Source: Salmonella enterica subsp. enterica serovar Typhimurium str. LT2 (GTDB taxonomy: Bacteria > Pseudomonadota > Gammaproteobacteria > Enterobacterales > Enterobacteriaceae). From it: a stretch of 64,000 nucleotides of DNA. A model generated the notes under the pieces. The model did not search any database, was not told the origin of the DNA, and worked only from the letters and a program-made list of their open reading frames with translations. Numbering within the stretch: the stretch's first letter is position 1; every line of letters begins with the position of its first letter. The DNA lies in NCBI RefSeq assembly GCF_000006945.2, contig NC_003197.2, forward strand, positions 3,844,001 to 3,908,000. The letters run 5' to 3'. The translations under genes and the position numbers were made by a program. This document shows positions 25,692 to 33,415 of the stretch, piece after piece.

Positions 25692-26573
25692 ATGCAGCAA
25701 TATATCGGTATTGATGTGGGAGGAACTCACGTCAAATATGGCGTGATTAACAGTGACGGCGAAGAATTAACCCATCATCAATTCGATACGCCAGAGGACG
25801 CCTCCACGTTTACCCGCAAATGGCAGGATGTGGTGGCGCGTTGCCAACAGGACTATGACATTGCGGCAATCGGGGTCAGTTTCCCTGGCCATATTAATCC
25901 CCATAACGGTCATGCGGCAAAAGCGGGCGCGCTGGCTTACCTGGATGACGTCAACCTGATGGAGTTGTTCAGCGGGCTGACCGATCTGCCGCTGGTCGTG
26001 GAGAACGACGCGAACTGTGCGGCGCTGGGCGAAATGTGGCGAGGTGCCGGGCAGCATTATGAAAACATGGTCTGCATTACCATTGGAACCGGCATTGGCG
26101 GCGGTATTATCGTCGGACGAGAACTGTATCGCGGCGCGCATTTTCACGCCGGTGAATTCGGCGTCATGCCGGTCGGGAACAATGGCGAAAGTATGCATAA
26201 AATCGCGTCAACCAGCGGATTAATGGCGTCGTGCCGCCAGGCGCTGGCGCTGCCTGCCGAAGAGATGCCGCCTGCGGATGTGATCTTCGAACGAATGGCG
26301 ACCGATGTTCATCTGCGTGAGGCGGTCAATGACTGGGCGCGTTATCTTTCACGCGGCGTTTACAGCGTGATCTCTATGTTTGATCCGGGCGTGGTGCTGA
26401 TCGGCGGAGGAATAAGCGAACAGGAAAAGCTCTACCCGCTCCTGACGCGGCATCTTGAAACGTTTGAAATGTGGGAGGCGCTCCAGGTGCCGATTCAGCC
26501 CTGCCAACTGGGAAATCAGGCGGGCAGGCTGGGCGCCGTCTGGCTGGCGCAGCAAAAGCTCGACCGAGGCTAA
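25692..26573 (+). CDS. ROK-family sugar kinase (substrate unknown)
   Basis: A 293-residue protein with the ROK/ASKHA fold: IGIDVGGTHVKYGVI binds phosphate, VENDANCAALGE carries the likely catalytic Asp106, and TIGTGIGGGIIVGREL is the second phosphate motif. The usual ROK zinc motif (CxCGxxGCxE) is absent: after GAHFHAGEFGVMPVG the sequence reads NNGESMHKIAS with no cysteines. There is no DNA-binding N-terminus, so it is a kinase-type ROK protein, not a repressor. It diverges from aldB and precedes a REP element; E. coli has yiaY, not this gene, in the interval. Confidence 0.8.
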   Translation: MQQYIGIDVGGTHVKYGVINSDGEELTHHQFDTPEDASTFTRKWQDVVARCQQDYDIAAIGVSFPGHINPHNGHAAKAGALAYLDDVNLMELFSGLTDLPLVVENDANCAALGEMWRGAGQHYENMVCITIGTGIGGGIIVGRELYRGAHFHAGEFGVMPVGNNGESMHKIASTSGLMASCRQALALPAEEMPPADVIFERMATDVHLREAVNDWARYLSRGVYSVISMFDPGVVLIGGGISEQEKLYPLLTRHLETFEMWEALQVPIQPCQLGNQAGRLGAVWLAQQKLDRG

Positions 26574-26580
26574 CGTGTTA

Positions 26581-26638
26581 CGCCTTATCCGGCCTGCATT
26601 GTCTACGCAGGCCCGGTAAGCGTCCGCGCCACCGGGCA
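26581..26638. repeat. REP/BIME element after the ROK kinase
   Basis: Paired REP half-elements (CTTATCCGGCCTGC...GCAGGCCCGGTAAG followed by a CCGGGC tail) follow the kinase stop directly and probably form its mRNA 3' end. Confidence 0.75.
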
Positions 26639-26646
26639 AAGGCGTT

Positions 26647-26712
26647 ACATCGCCGTGCGATAAAGTTCCACAATCTCATCGTGAGTCGCCTGAATAAGGC
26701 GCAAAGAATACG
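26647..26712 (-). pseudogene. C-terminal remnant of an iron-type alcohol dehydrogenase (yiaY-like)
   Basis: Reading the minus strand, the last 21 codons before a TAA translate to a tail ending in ATHDEIVELYRTAM. Group III iron-dependent alcohol dehydrogenases such as YiaY and FucO end in a helix of this type (E-I-V-x-L-Y-R-x-A). In E. coli yiaY lies in exactly this interval and on this strand, between aldB and selB. The rest of the gene is gone, replaced by REP sequence and the ROK kinase. The assignment rests on a short match plus position. Confidence 0.5.
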
Positions 26713-26768
26713 GGTGAAATTATCCTGATAACAGGTTCACGCTGGCTATTTTAAGAAGCCAGAAAAAT

Positions 26769-26805
26769 AAAAAGCACATCTGGTTCATTTCCTGATGTGC
26801 TTTTT
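26769..26805. terminator. Bidirectional intrinsic terminator downstream of selB
   Basis: AAAAAGCACATC, a 13-nt loop, and GATGTGCTTTTT form a 12-bp stem with A-tract and T-tract ends, so it can terminate in both directions. It serves selAB (minus) and possibly the ROK kinase transcript (plus). Confidence 0.85.
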
Positions 26806-26857
26806 ATAAAGCAACGCAATAATTGTATTGCTTCATTTGTTATTTAATTTAACCATT

Positions 26858-28708
26858 TCATTCTTTTTGCGGAAATAATAACGCATCACGTAATAAATGA
26901 TCATTCCCACGACGTCGTGTAAATCCAATCCGGTCAAAATATTCAAGGATCTGAATGGCCAGTTTCCGCCCTACATTCAGCCTGTCGCGAAAATCCGCCG
27001 CACAGGTTGATCCTCTCTCTTGATCCAGCTCGCGGATCATATTGGCGAAAGCGACAATCCGATCGTTACGATAGTACCGATCTTTTACGATCGCGGTAAT
27101 GATGCCTTGCTGTGCCGCCTGCCGCAGCACCAGCCGCATCAATTGTTCTTCCGTTCCGGTCTCTTTCGCCAGATCGCGTACCCACCAGGGTTCATCGCCA
27201 AATAGCGGTTCGACTTTTTGCCAGACGGCCTGCTGCTCATCGCTAAATCCCGCTTTATGATCCGGCAGATGCAACCAACCGTGATGGCTATGAATCAGGC
27301 CGTCGTCGCGCATCCGCTCGATCAGCATCAGAACCAGCGCTTCATCCTCCATCGGCAGGGCCATGCGGCGTAAACGCTCGCGTCCCGGCCCCGGTTCATC
27401 GCGGTGCTGTTCGTGGTAGGTCGCCAGCGTATCAAGAATCTTACGCTGCCAGCGGGCGGCGACGGGCGCGCTTAACAAATTGTCTCCAGCCTGGATAAAA
27501 CCATGTTGCTCAATAAGCTGACGCATACCGAGAGGATTAAGCTGACGCGCCCAACCGAAATCCGGCAGGTTGACGGCGCCGCGTTCCAGATGAATGGCCA
27601 ACGCCGCGCTATCGTCCTGCGCGGCGGCAAGCGTTGAAAGCCAGTGCAAATAATCTGGCTTACGTTTACCGCGACGCGGCGCCTTAAGCGTCACCACGCG
27701 TGCGCCGGCAAGGGTGGCACGTGCGGAAATATCACGCAGCACCAGTCTGTCATTATCGGCCAGCCACAACGGCGTATCAAAGATCAGCTCGGCCAGCCCG
27801 CCTTCCAGCAAAGAGACGCGACCGGTCACATGGCTGGCAGCATGGTGAATATGTAGCGGTTGCCATTGGGAAAGCGGCGCATGAAGCGCCAGAGAAACGA
27901 TCACCCGGGAAAAAGCCTCCCCCACCGGCGCATCGGAAAGCAGCCAGTCGCCGCGGTTAAGCTGCTCCTTCTCCGCATCGCCCGCAATATTGAGCGCAAT
28001 ACGTTGCCCGGCATACGCATGGTCAGTGGGCTGATTTTGCGCGTGTAGACTTCGTACGCGCATCGGCGTATTAACGCCGGTCAACCATAGCGTATCGCCC
28101 ACGTTTACCTCTCCGCTCAGCGCCGTTCCGGTCACCACCAGTCCCGCCCCTTTCACCGTAAACGCACGGTCGATAGCCAGGCGGAAGCGATGCTGCGCGG
28201 CGTGCGAACGTGCAGGAAGCTGCTGTAAATGAGCGCGAAGTTCTGCAATACCGCGTCCTTCATTGGCGGCGGTGACAAATAAAACGGTATCGGCGAAGCC
28301 ATAGTTGTCGAGCGCCGCCAGTACCTCTTCACGTACTTCACCGATACGCGCCTCGTCCACGCGATCGGCTTTGGTCAGCGCGACGGTGAGCTGGAGATTA
28401 CCCGTCAGTTGTAGGATCTGTAAATGCTCGCGCGTTTGCGCCATGACGCCGTCATCACAGGCGACCACCAGCAAAGCGTGATCGATACCGCCTACGCCCG
28501 CCAGCATGTTAGAGAGGAATTTTTCATGCCCAGGCACATCGATAAAGCCCAGCACACGACCATCCGGCTGCGGCCAATAGGCGTAGCCCAGATCGATAGT
28601 CATCCCGCGTTTTTTCTCTTCCGGCAGGCGATCGGCATTGACCCCGGTAATCGCCTGGAGCAACGTCGTTTTACCGTGGTCTACGTGTCCGGCAGTTGCA
28701 ATAATCAT
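26858..28708 (-). CDS. selB: Selenocysteine-specific elongation factor
   Basis: SelB is the GTPase that delivers selenocysteyl-tRNA(Sec) to UGA codons and binds the SECIS hairpin of the mRNA. The 616-residue protein has the N-terminal GTPase domain (GHVDHGKTTL, DVPGHEKF, TKAD), two beta-barrel domains, and four C-terminal winged helices that bind SECIS RNA (ending DRIGFTRRRGNDHLLRD). It overlaps selA by the ATGA junction, so the two are translated from one message and act in one pathway. Confidence 0.96.
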   Translation of the reverse strand: MIIATAGHVDHGKTTLLQAITGVNADRLPEEKKRGMTIDLGYAYWPQPDGRVLGFIDVPGHEKFLSNMLAGVGGIDHALLVVACDDGVMAQTREHLQILQLTGNLQLTVALTKADRVDEARIGEVREEVLAALDNYGFADTVLFVTAANEGRGIAELRAHLQQLPARSHAAQHRFRLAIDRAFTVKGAGLVVTGTALSGEVNVGDTLWLTGVNTPMRVRSLHAQNQPTDHAYAGQRIALNIAGDAEKEQLNRGDWLLSDAPVGEAFSRVIVSLALHAPLSQWQPLHIHHAASHVTGRVSLLEGGLAELIFDTPLWLADNDRLVLRDISARATLAGARVVTLKAPRRGKRKPDYLHWLSTLAAAQDDSAALAIHLERGAVNLPDFGWARQLNPLGMRQLIEQHGFIQAGDNLLSAPVAARWQRKILDTLATYHEQHRDEPGPGRERLRRMALPMEDEALVLMLIERMRDDGLIHSHHGWLHLPDHKAGFSDEQQAVWQKVEPLFGDEPWWVRDLAKETGTEEQLMRLVLRQAAQQGIITAIVKDRYYRNDRIVAFANMIRELDQERGSTCAADFRDRLNVGRKLAIQILEYFDRIGFTRRRGNDHLLRDALLFPQKE

Positions 28709-30096
28709 TTCAGCATCATCTCCATAAACCGGCTTTCGTCTTCAAGACAGCGCATATCCAGCCATAAACGGCCATCATAAATTCGGCCAATGACCGGTAC
28801 AGGCAGCATGCGCCAGCGGGCCGCCAGCGCCTCCAGCCGACTACCGCGCCCGTCGTGCGGGGTAAAGGTCATGGCGGCGCTGGGAAGGCGGTCTACCGGT
28901 AATGAACCGCTGCCGATTTGCGACAGGCAGGGTTTAACCTCCAGCGCAAATTCATCGCCGTAACGTGCCGCCAGCCGCGCCTGTAACCGCTGCGCTTGTT
29001 CGCGAATCGACGCTTCGCTGCGGGTTAACAGACGCAGCGTGGGTAATTTCTCCGCCAACGCTTCCGGGTGCAGATACAGACGTAACGTTGCCTCCAGCGC
29101 CGCCAGCGTCATTTTATCCGCACGCAGGGCGCGTTTCAGCGGATGGCTTTGCAGTTGGGCAATCATCGCTTTTTTGCCGACGATGATCCCGGCCTGCGGC
29201 CCGCCCAGCAACTTATCGCCGGAGAAGCTTACCAGGCTGACGCCTGCGGCAATGAGCTGCTGCGGCATCGGCTCTTTGGGTAAGCCATATTGACTTAAAT
29301 CCACCAGCGAACCGCTGCCCAGATCCGCCACCACCGGAATATCCAGCTCTCGCCCGATTTCCGCCAGTTCCGCTTCCTCTACCGTTTTGGTAAAGCCCTC
29401 AATGCTGTAATTACTGGTATGCACCTTCATCAACAGCCCGGTATTTTCATTTACCGCCTGACGGTAATCTTTCGCGTGCGTCCGGTTGGTGGTGCCTACT
29501 TCATGCAGCGTACAGCCCGCCTGGCGCATAACATCCGGAATACGAAACGCGCCGCCGATTTCGACCAGCTCGCCACGCGAAACCACCACCTCTTTGCCGC
29601 TGGCGGTCGCTGCCAGCATCAGCAATACCGCCGCCGCATTGTTATTGACGATACAGGCGTCCTCCGCCCCGGTGATACGGCATAACAGCGTCGCCAATGC
29701 CCGGTCGCGATGCCCCCGCCCGGCGCCATCCAAATCGTATTCCAGCGTCACCGGCGCGCGCATCGCCTGCGTTACCGCCTCAATCGCTTCTTGCGCCTGC
29801 AATGCGCGGCCAAGATTGGTGTGCAACACCGTCCCCGTCAGGTTAATCACCGGGCGCAGCGCGCTTTGCGCCGCATTTTCCAGCCGGAGTTTCGCCTCTT
29901 GCGCCCAGTCTGCGTACCAGTCGGGAAGCGTTTGCGTATTCCGGATGACGTCGCGCGCGTCGTCAAGCATCCGCCTAAGCAGATCAACCACCTGGGTATG
30001 GCCATACCGATCGCGCAGAGAAAGAAAGGCGCTATCGTGCAATAAACGATCGATAGCAGGAAGCTGGCTGTAGAGTGTACGCGTTTCGCTTGTCAT
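28705..30096 (-). CDS. selA: L-seryl-tRNA(Sec) selenium transferase
   Basis: SelA is a PLP enzyme that converts seryl-tRNA(Sec) to selenocysteyl-tRNA(Sec) using selenophosphate. The 463-residue protein has the PLP lysine at Lys295 (SFSGDKLLGGPQAG) and an N-terminal tRNA-binding region. It is full length. It precedes selB with a four-base overlap. The tRNA gene selC is not in the window. Confidence 0.96.
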   Translation of the reverse strand: MTSETRTLYSQLPAIDRLLHDSAFLSLRDRYGHTQVVDLLRRMLDDARDVIRNTQTLPDWYADWAQEAKLRLENAAQSALRPVINLTGTVLHTNLGRALQAQEAIEAVTQAMRAPVTLEYDLDGAGRGHRDRALATLLCRITGAEDACIVNNNAAAVLLMLAATASGKEVVVSRGELVEIGGAFRIPDVMRQAGCTLHEVGTTNRTHAKDYRQAVNENTGLLMKVHTSNYSIEGFTKTVEEAELAEIGRELDIPVVADLGSGSLVDLSQYGLPKEPMPQQLIAAGVSLVSFSGDKLLGGPQAGIIVGKKAMIAQLQSHPLKRALRADKMTLAALEATLRLYLHPEALAEKLPTLRLLTRSEASIREQAQRLQARLAARYGDEFALEVKPCLSQIGSGSLPVDRLPSAAMTFTPHDGRGSRLEALAARWRMLPVPVIGRIYDGRLWLDMRCLEDESRFMEMMLK

Positions 30097-30118
30097 GAAA
30101 ATGCCTGGCTGTTGGTGG

Positions 30119-30139
30119 CCCTCTCCTGGCGGGAGAGGG
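30119..30139. repeat. CCCTCTCC/GGAGAGGG stem-loop
   Basis: An 8-bp perfect stem with a 5-nt loop lies between yibF and selA, in the selA upstream region. The same arm pair recurs at 33332-33350 in the mtl operon, so it is a small dispersed repeat rather than a gene-specific signal. Confidence 0.6.
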
Positions 30140-30194
30140 ATATCGACATAAGGGGGATTGTAACGTGAGTTTGCTCAGGCGGACATAATGCGCG

Positions 30195-30803
30195 TCAAGC
30201 CTTTGGCGCTTCGGTGCGGGCAAAACTTTCGCGTTGAAAAAGCGTTTCGACCAGTTTGACCAGGTGGGGGCGGCTAACACACCAGCCAGGCGCGACCCGG
30301 CGGAAGTTGAGATAGCCTACCGCACAGGCAATCGCGATAGTCGCCAGATTGACCGTATCCGTTTTTAGCGTCCCGTCGCTCAGATAACTTTCGAGCATAT
30401 CCAGGCTGCGGTTGATTTTTTCCCGCTGGCGCAGCAGTTCCGTTTCCGATTGTTGCGCCGTCGGGCGCGCCTGTTCGCGTACAGACACCAACGCTGCATC
30501 CATAATGCCGTCAGCCAACGCTTCAAGCTGGCGAACTTTAAGCGCTGCCATCGGGTCACGCGGGAGCATCGCTGGCGCGATATCCAGCAGTTCAATATAT
30601 TCCGCGATGATCGGCGAATCGAACCAGTACTCCCCTTTCTCCGTCACCAGCGCTGGCACCTTACCCAGAGGGTTGTATTGCGCCACGCCGTTATCCGCCT
30701 CGTAAGGTAGTTCATTAATAAATTCGAAGGTAATACCCTTTTCGAGCAGCAGAACAGAGATTTTGCGCACAAAAGGGCTGGTGTAGCTACCGATGAGTTT
30801 CAT
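30195..30803 (-). CDS. yibF: Glutathione S-transferase-like protein YibF
   Basis: A 202-residue GST-fold protein: N-terminal thioredoxin-like domain (MKLIGSYTSPFVRKISVLLLEKG; GKVPALV with the cis-proline; FDSPIIAEYI glutathione motif) and a C-terminal all-helical domain. E. coli YibF binds glutathione but its physiological substrate is unknown. The start at MKLIGSYTSPF was chosen since upstream in-frame codons add a non-GST, hydrophobic extension. It lies 98 bp downstream of the mtlA control region's far side and upstream of selA on the same strand. Confidence 0.9.
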   Translation of the reverse strand: MKLIGSYTSPFVRKISVLLLEKGITFEFINELPYEADNGVAQYNPLGKVPALVTEKGEYWFDSPIIAEYIELLDIAPAMLPRDPMAALKVRQLEALADGIMDAALVSVREQARPTAQQSETELLRQREKINRSLDMLESYLSDGTLKTDTVNLATIAIACAVGYLNFRRVAPGWCVSRPHLVKLVETLFQRESFARTEAPKA

Positions 30804-30957
30804 GCCGTGTCCTTTTTGCCAACCAGTAAAAATCATAGTATGGCTCAAATAAGACGAAAAGAGACACAAAAGGAGGTTGCTGAATGACATAACGTGAGAG
30901 GACTCGCGACAAAATGTTTGTCGGATCGTATTGACGTTACCCGGGCTTAAAATTTCT

Positions 30958-30973
30958 TGTGAAGAGGATCACA
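30958..30973. promoter_or_regulatory. CRP site 1 upstream of mtlA
   Basis: TGTGA-AGAGGA-TCACA is a perfect match to the CRP palindrome, centred 313 bp before the mtlA ATG. Confidence 0.85.
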
Positions 30974-31001
30974 AAAATTCAACAAAGCACCAAAATAAAA
31001 A

Positions 31002-31017
31002 TGTGAAATATCTCACA
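31002..31017. promoter_or_regulatory. CRP site 2 upstream of mtlA
   Basis: TGTGA-AATATC-TCACA, a perfect palindrome, centred 44 bp downstream of site 1. Confidence 0.85.
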
Positions 31018-31074
31018 TAAAATGGCCTTTTAAGGGCTAAAAATTAGATTCGTTGTTTTTTTACACAGCCACTT

Positions 31075-31090
31075 TGTGATCAATATCACA
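31075..31090. promoter_or_regulatory. CRP site 3 upstream of mtlA
   Basis: TGTGA-TCAATA-TCACA, a perfect palindrome, centred 73 bp downstream of site 2. Confidence 0.85.
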
Positions 31091-31118
31091 TCAATTACCT
31101 CTCTACCCCCTATATTTA

Positions 31119-31134
31119 TGTGACGCAAATCACA
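31119..31134. promoter_or_regulatory. CRP site 4 upstream of mtlA
   Basis: TGTGA-CGCAAA-TCACA, a perfect palindrome, 44 bp downstream of site 3. As the promoter-proximal site it would activate at a start near base 31168 if centred at -41.5. Confidence 0.85.
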
Positions 31135-31139
31135 TAAAT

Positions 31140-31155
31140 TGTCCCTGTCTGGACA
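31140..31155. promoter_or_regulatory. TGTCC-N6-GGACA palindrome at the mtlA promoter
   Basis: A perfect inverted repeat with 5-bp arms starts six bases after CRP site 4, in the expected core promoter. It could be an operator or a promoter-adjacent fold. No binding protein is known to me for it. Confidence 0.35.
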
Positions 31156-31278
31156 GTTGAACGATTCAGTGCCAGATTGCGCAGTATCTACACTACAGGG
31201 TCCGGCTACCTCTGCCGCTACATTAACAAACCTCGGGCTTTCAGCCTGCGCGACAGCAACATAAGAAGGGGTGTTTTT

Positions 31279-33195
31279 ATGTCATCCGATATTAAGATCA
31301 AAGTGCAAAGCTTTGGTCGATTCCTCAGCAATATGGTGATGCCTAATATCGGCGCGTTTATCGCGTGGGGTATTATCACCGCATTATTTATTCCAACAGG
31401 GTGGTTGCCTAACGAAACGCTGGCGAAACTGGTTGGTCCGATGATCACCTACCTGCTGCCGCTGCTCATCGGTTATACCGGCGGTCGTCTGGTTGGCGGC
31501 GAACGCGGCGGCGTAGTGGGCGCTATCACTACCATGGGCGTTATTGTCGGCGCGGATATGCCGATGTTCCTCGGCTCGATGATCGCCGGTCCATTAGGCG
31601 GCTACTGCATTAAGAAATTCGACAGTTGGGTAGACGGTAAGATCAAATCCGGTTTTGAGATGCTGGTGAACAACTTCTCCGCTGGCATTATCGGTATGAT
31701 CCTCGCCATCCTGGCGTTCCTCGGTATTGGTCCGGCGGTTGAAGTCCTGTCCAAAATTCTGGCGGCGGGCGTTAACTTCATGGTGGCGCACGATATGCTG
31801 CCGCTGGCGTCCATTTTTGTTGAACCGGCGAAAATCCTGTTCCTCAATAACGCGATTAACCACGGCATCTTCTCACCGCTGGGTATCCAGCAGTCCCATG
31901 AAATGGGTAAATCCATCTTCTTCCTGATTGAAGCTAACCCGGGTCCGGGGATGGGCGTCCTGCTGGCGTACATGTTCTTCGGTCGCGGCAGCGCTAAACA
32001 GTCTGCGGGCGGCGCGGCCATCATCCACTTCCTGGGCGGTATCCACGAAATTTACTTCCCGTACGTGCTGATGAACCCACGCCTGATTCTGGCCGTTATC
32101 CTTGGCGGTATGACCGGCGTATTCACCCTGACCATCCTGAACGGCGGTCTGGTCTCTCCGGCGTCTCCGGGTTCCATTCTGGCGGTACTGGCGATGACGC
32201 CAAAAGGCGCTTACTTCGCTAACATCGCTGCCATCGTGGCGGCAATGGCGGTCTCCTTCGTGGTTTCTGCAATTCTGCTGAAAACCAGCAAAGTGAAAGA
32301 AGAAGATGACATTGAAGCGGCCACCCGTCGTATGCATGACATGAAAGCGGAATCTAAAGGCGCCTCTCCGCTGGCGGCTGGCGACGTGACCAACGACCTG
32401 AGCCATGTGCGTAAAATCATCGTGGCTTGCGATGCCGGTATGGGTTCCAGCGCGATGGGCGCAGGGGTACTGCGTAAGAAAGTACAGGATGCAGGCCTGA
32501 GCCAGATCTCCGTCACCAACAGCGCCATTAACAATCTGCCGCCGGATGTAGATCTGGTCATTACTCACCGTGACCTGACCGAGCGCGCGATGCGTCAGGT
32601 ACCGCAGGCGCAGCATATTTCGCTGACCAACTTCCTGGATAGCGGCCTGTACACCAGCCTGACCGAACGTCTGGTTGCCGCACAGCGCCACAATACTAAT
32701 GAAGAGAAAGTACGCGACCATCTGAAAGACAGCTTTGAGGAGGGTGATAACAACCTGTTCAAGCTGGGCGCGGAGAATATCTTCCTGGGCCGTAAAGCCG
32801 CTAACAAAGAAGAGGCGATTCGCTTTGCCGGTGAACAACTGGTGAAAGGCGGCTATGTTGAGCCGGAATACGTCGAAGCGATGCTGGACCGCGAAAAGCT
32901 GACGCCGACTTACCTCGGTGAATCCATCGCAGTTCCGCACGGCACGGTGGAAGCTAAAGATCGCGTGCTGAAAACCGGCGTGGTGTTCTGCCAGTATCCG
33001 GAAGGCGTACGCTTCGGTGAAGAAGAAGACGATATTGCCCGTCTGGTCATTGGTATCGCCGCACGTAACAATGAGCACATCCAGGTCATCACTAGCCTGA
33101 CCAACGCGCTGGATGATGAATCCGTGATCGAACGTCTGGCGCACACCACCAGCGTGGATGAAGTGCTGGAACTGCTGGCAGGTAAAAAAGCTTAA
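31279..33195 (+). CDS. mtlA: Mannitol-specific PTS enzyme IICBA
   Basis: MtlA imports D-mannitol and phosphorylates it to mannitol 1-phosphate. The 638-residue protein has the membrane IIC domain (about residues 15-345), the IIB domain with phospho-Cys384 (VACDAGMGSSAMG), and the IIA domain with phospho-His554 (VPHGTVEAKD), all at the positions known for E. coli. The start MSSDIKIKVQSFGR was chosen behind AGAAGGGG; an upstream ATG adds 34 atypical residues. It leads the mtlADR operon and is controlled by the CRP array and presumably MtlR. Confidence 0.97.
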   Translation: MSSDIKIKVQSFGRFLSNMVMPNIGAFIAWGIITALFIPTGWLPNETLAKLVGPMITYLLPLLIGYTGGRLVGGERGGVVGAITTMGVIVGADMPMFLGSMIAGPLGGYCIKKFDSWVDGKIKSGFEMLVNNFSAGIIGMILAILAFLGIGPAVEVLSKILAAGVNFMVAHDMLPLASIFVEPAKILFLNNAINHGIFSPLGIQQSHEMGKSIFFLIEANPGPGMGVLLAYMFFGRGSAKQSAGGAAIIHFLGGIHEIYFPYVLMNPRLILAVILGGMTGVFTLTILNGGLVSPASPGSILAVLAMTPKGAYFANIAAIVAAMAVSFVVSAILLKTSKVKEEDDIEAATRRMHDMKAESKGASPLAAGDVTNDLSHVRKIIVACDAGMGSSAMGAGVLRKKVQDAGLSQISVTNSAINNLPPDVDLVITHRDLTERAMRQVPQAQHISLTNFLDSGLYTSLTERLVAAQRHNTNEEKVRDHLKDSFEEGDNNLFKLGAENIFLGRKAANKEEAIRFAGEQLVKGGYVEPEYVEAMLDREKLTPTYLGESIAVPHGTVEAKDRVLKTGVVFCQYPEGVRFGEEEDDIARLVIGIAARNNEHIQVITSLTNALDDESVIERLAHTTSVDEVLELLAGKKA

Positions 33196-33204
33196 CAGTT
33201 AAGC

Positions 33205-33331
33205 ATCCCCAAAATAGTTCGAGCTGCAGGAAGGCGGCAACGCAGTGAATCCCCAGGAGCGTACATAAGTACGTGACTGGGGTGAGCGAGGAGAGCCAAC
33301 GCATCTGCAGTTCGAAATATGAAGGCGATAT
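33205..33331. repeat. ERIC element between mtlA and mtlD
   Basis: A 127-bp intergenic repeat of the ERIC/IRU family, recognisable by GTGAATCCCCAGGAGC and GTGACTGGGGTGAGCG around an ACATAAGTACGT centre, starting with CCCAAAATAGTTCGAG. It has canonical length and is transcribed inside the mtl operon. Confidence 0.88.
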
Positions 33332-33388
33332 CCTCTCCCTTGTGGAGAGGGTTAGGTTGAGGGAAAAGCCTCACCCCAGCCCTCTCGG
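33332..33388. repeat. Hairpin cluster after the mtl ERIC
   Basis: CCTCTCC-cttgt-GGAGAGG forms one hairpin. It is followed by an imperfect larger fold joining GAGGGTTAGGTTGAGG with CCTCACCCCAGCCCTCTC. Together with the ERIC it fills the 220-bp mtlA-mtlD spacer and may affect relative expression of the two genes. Confidence 0.6.
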
Positions 33389-33415
33389 GTAAAAACATTA
33401 ATGAAGGTTAATACT

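Larger units (their letters stand above)
30804..31278. promoter_or_regulatory. yibF-mtlA divergent region with CRP array
   Basis: This 475-bp gap has no gene. Its right half contains four perfect CRP palindromes, listed individually, then a TGTCC-N6-GGACA palindrome and a long mtlA leader. E. coli has rhsA and other genes between yibF and mtlA; here they are adjacent. Confidence 0.85.

Noticed and set aside
31873..33144. 423-codon open frame antisense to mtlA
   Set aside because: Shadow of strong mtlA codon bias; the product is low-complexity in His/Arg/Gln and resembles no family.
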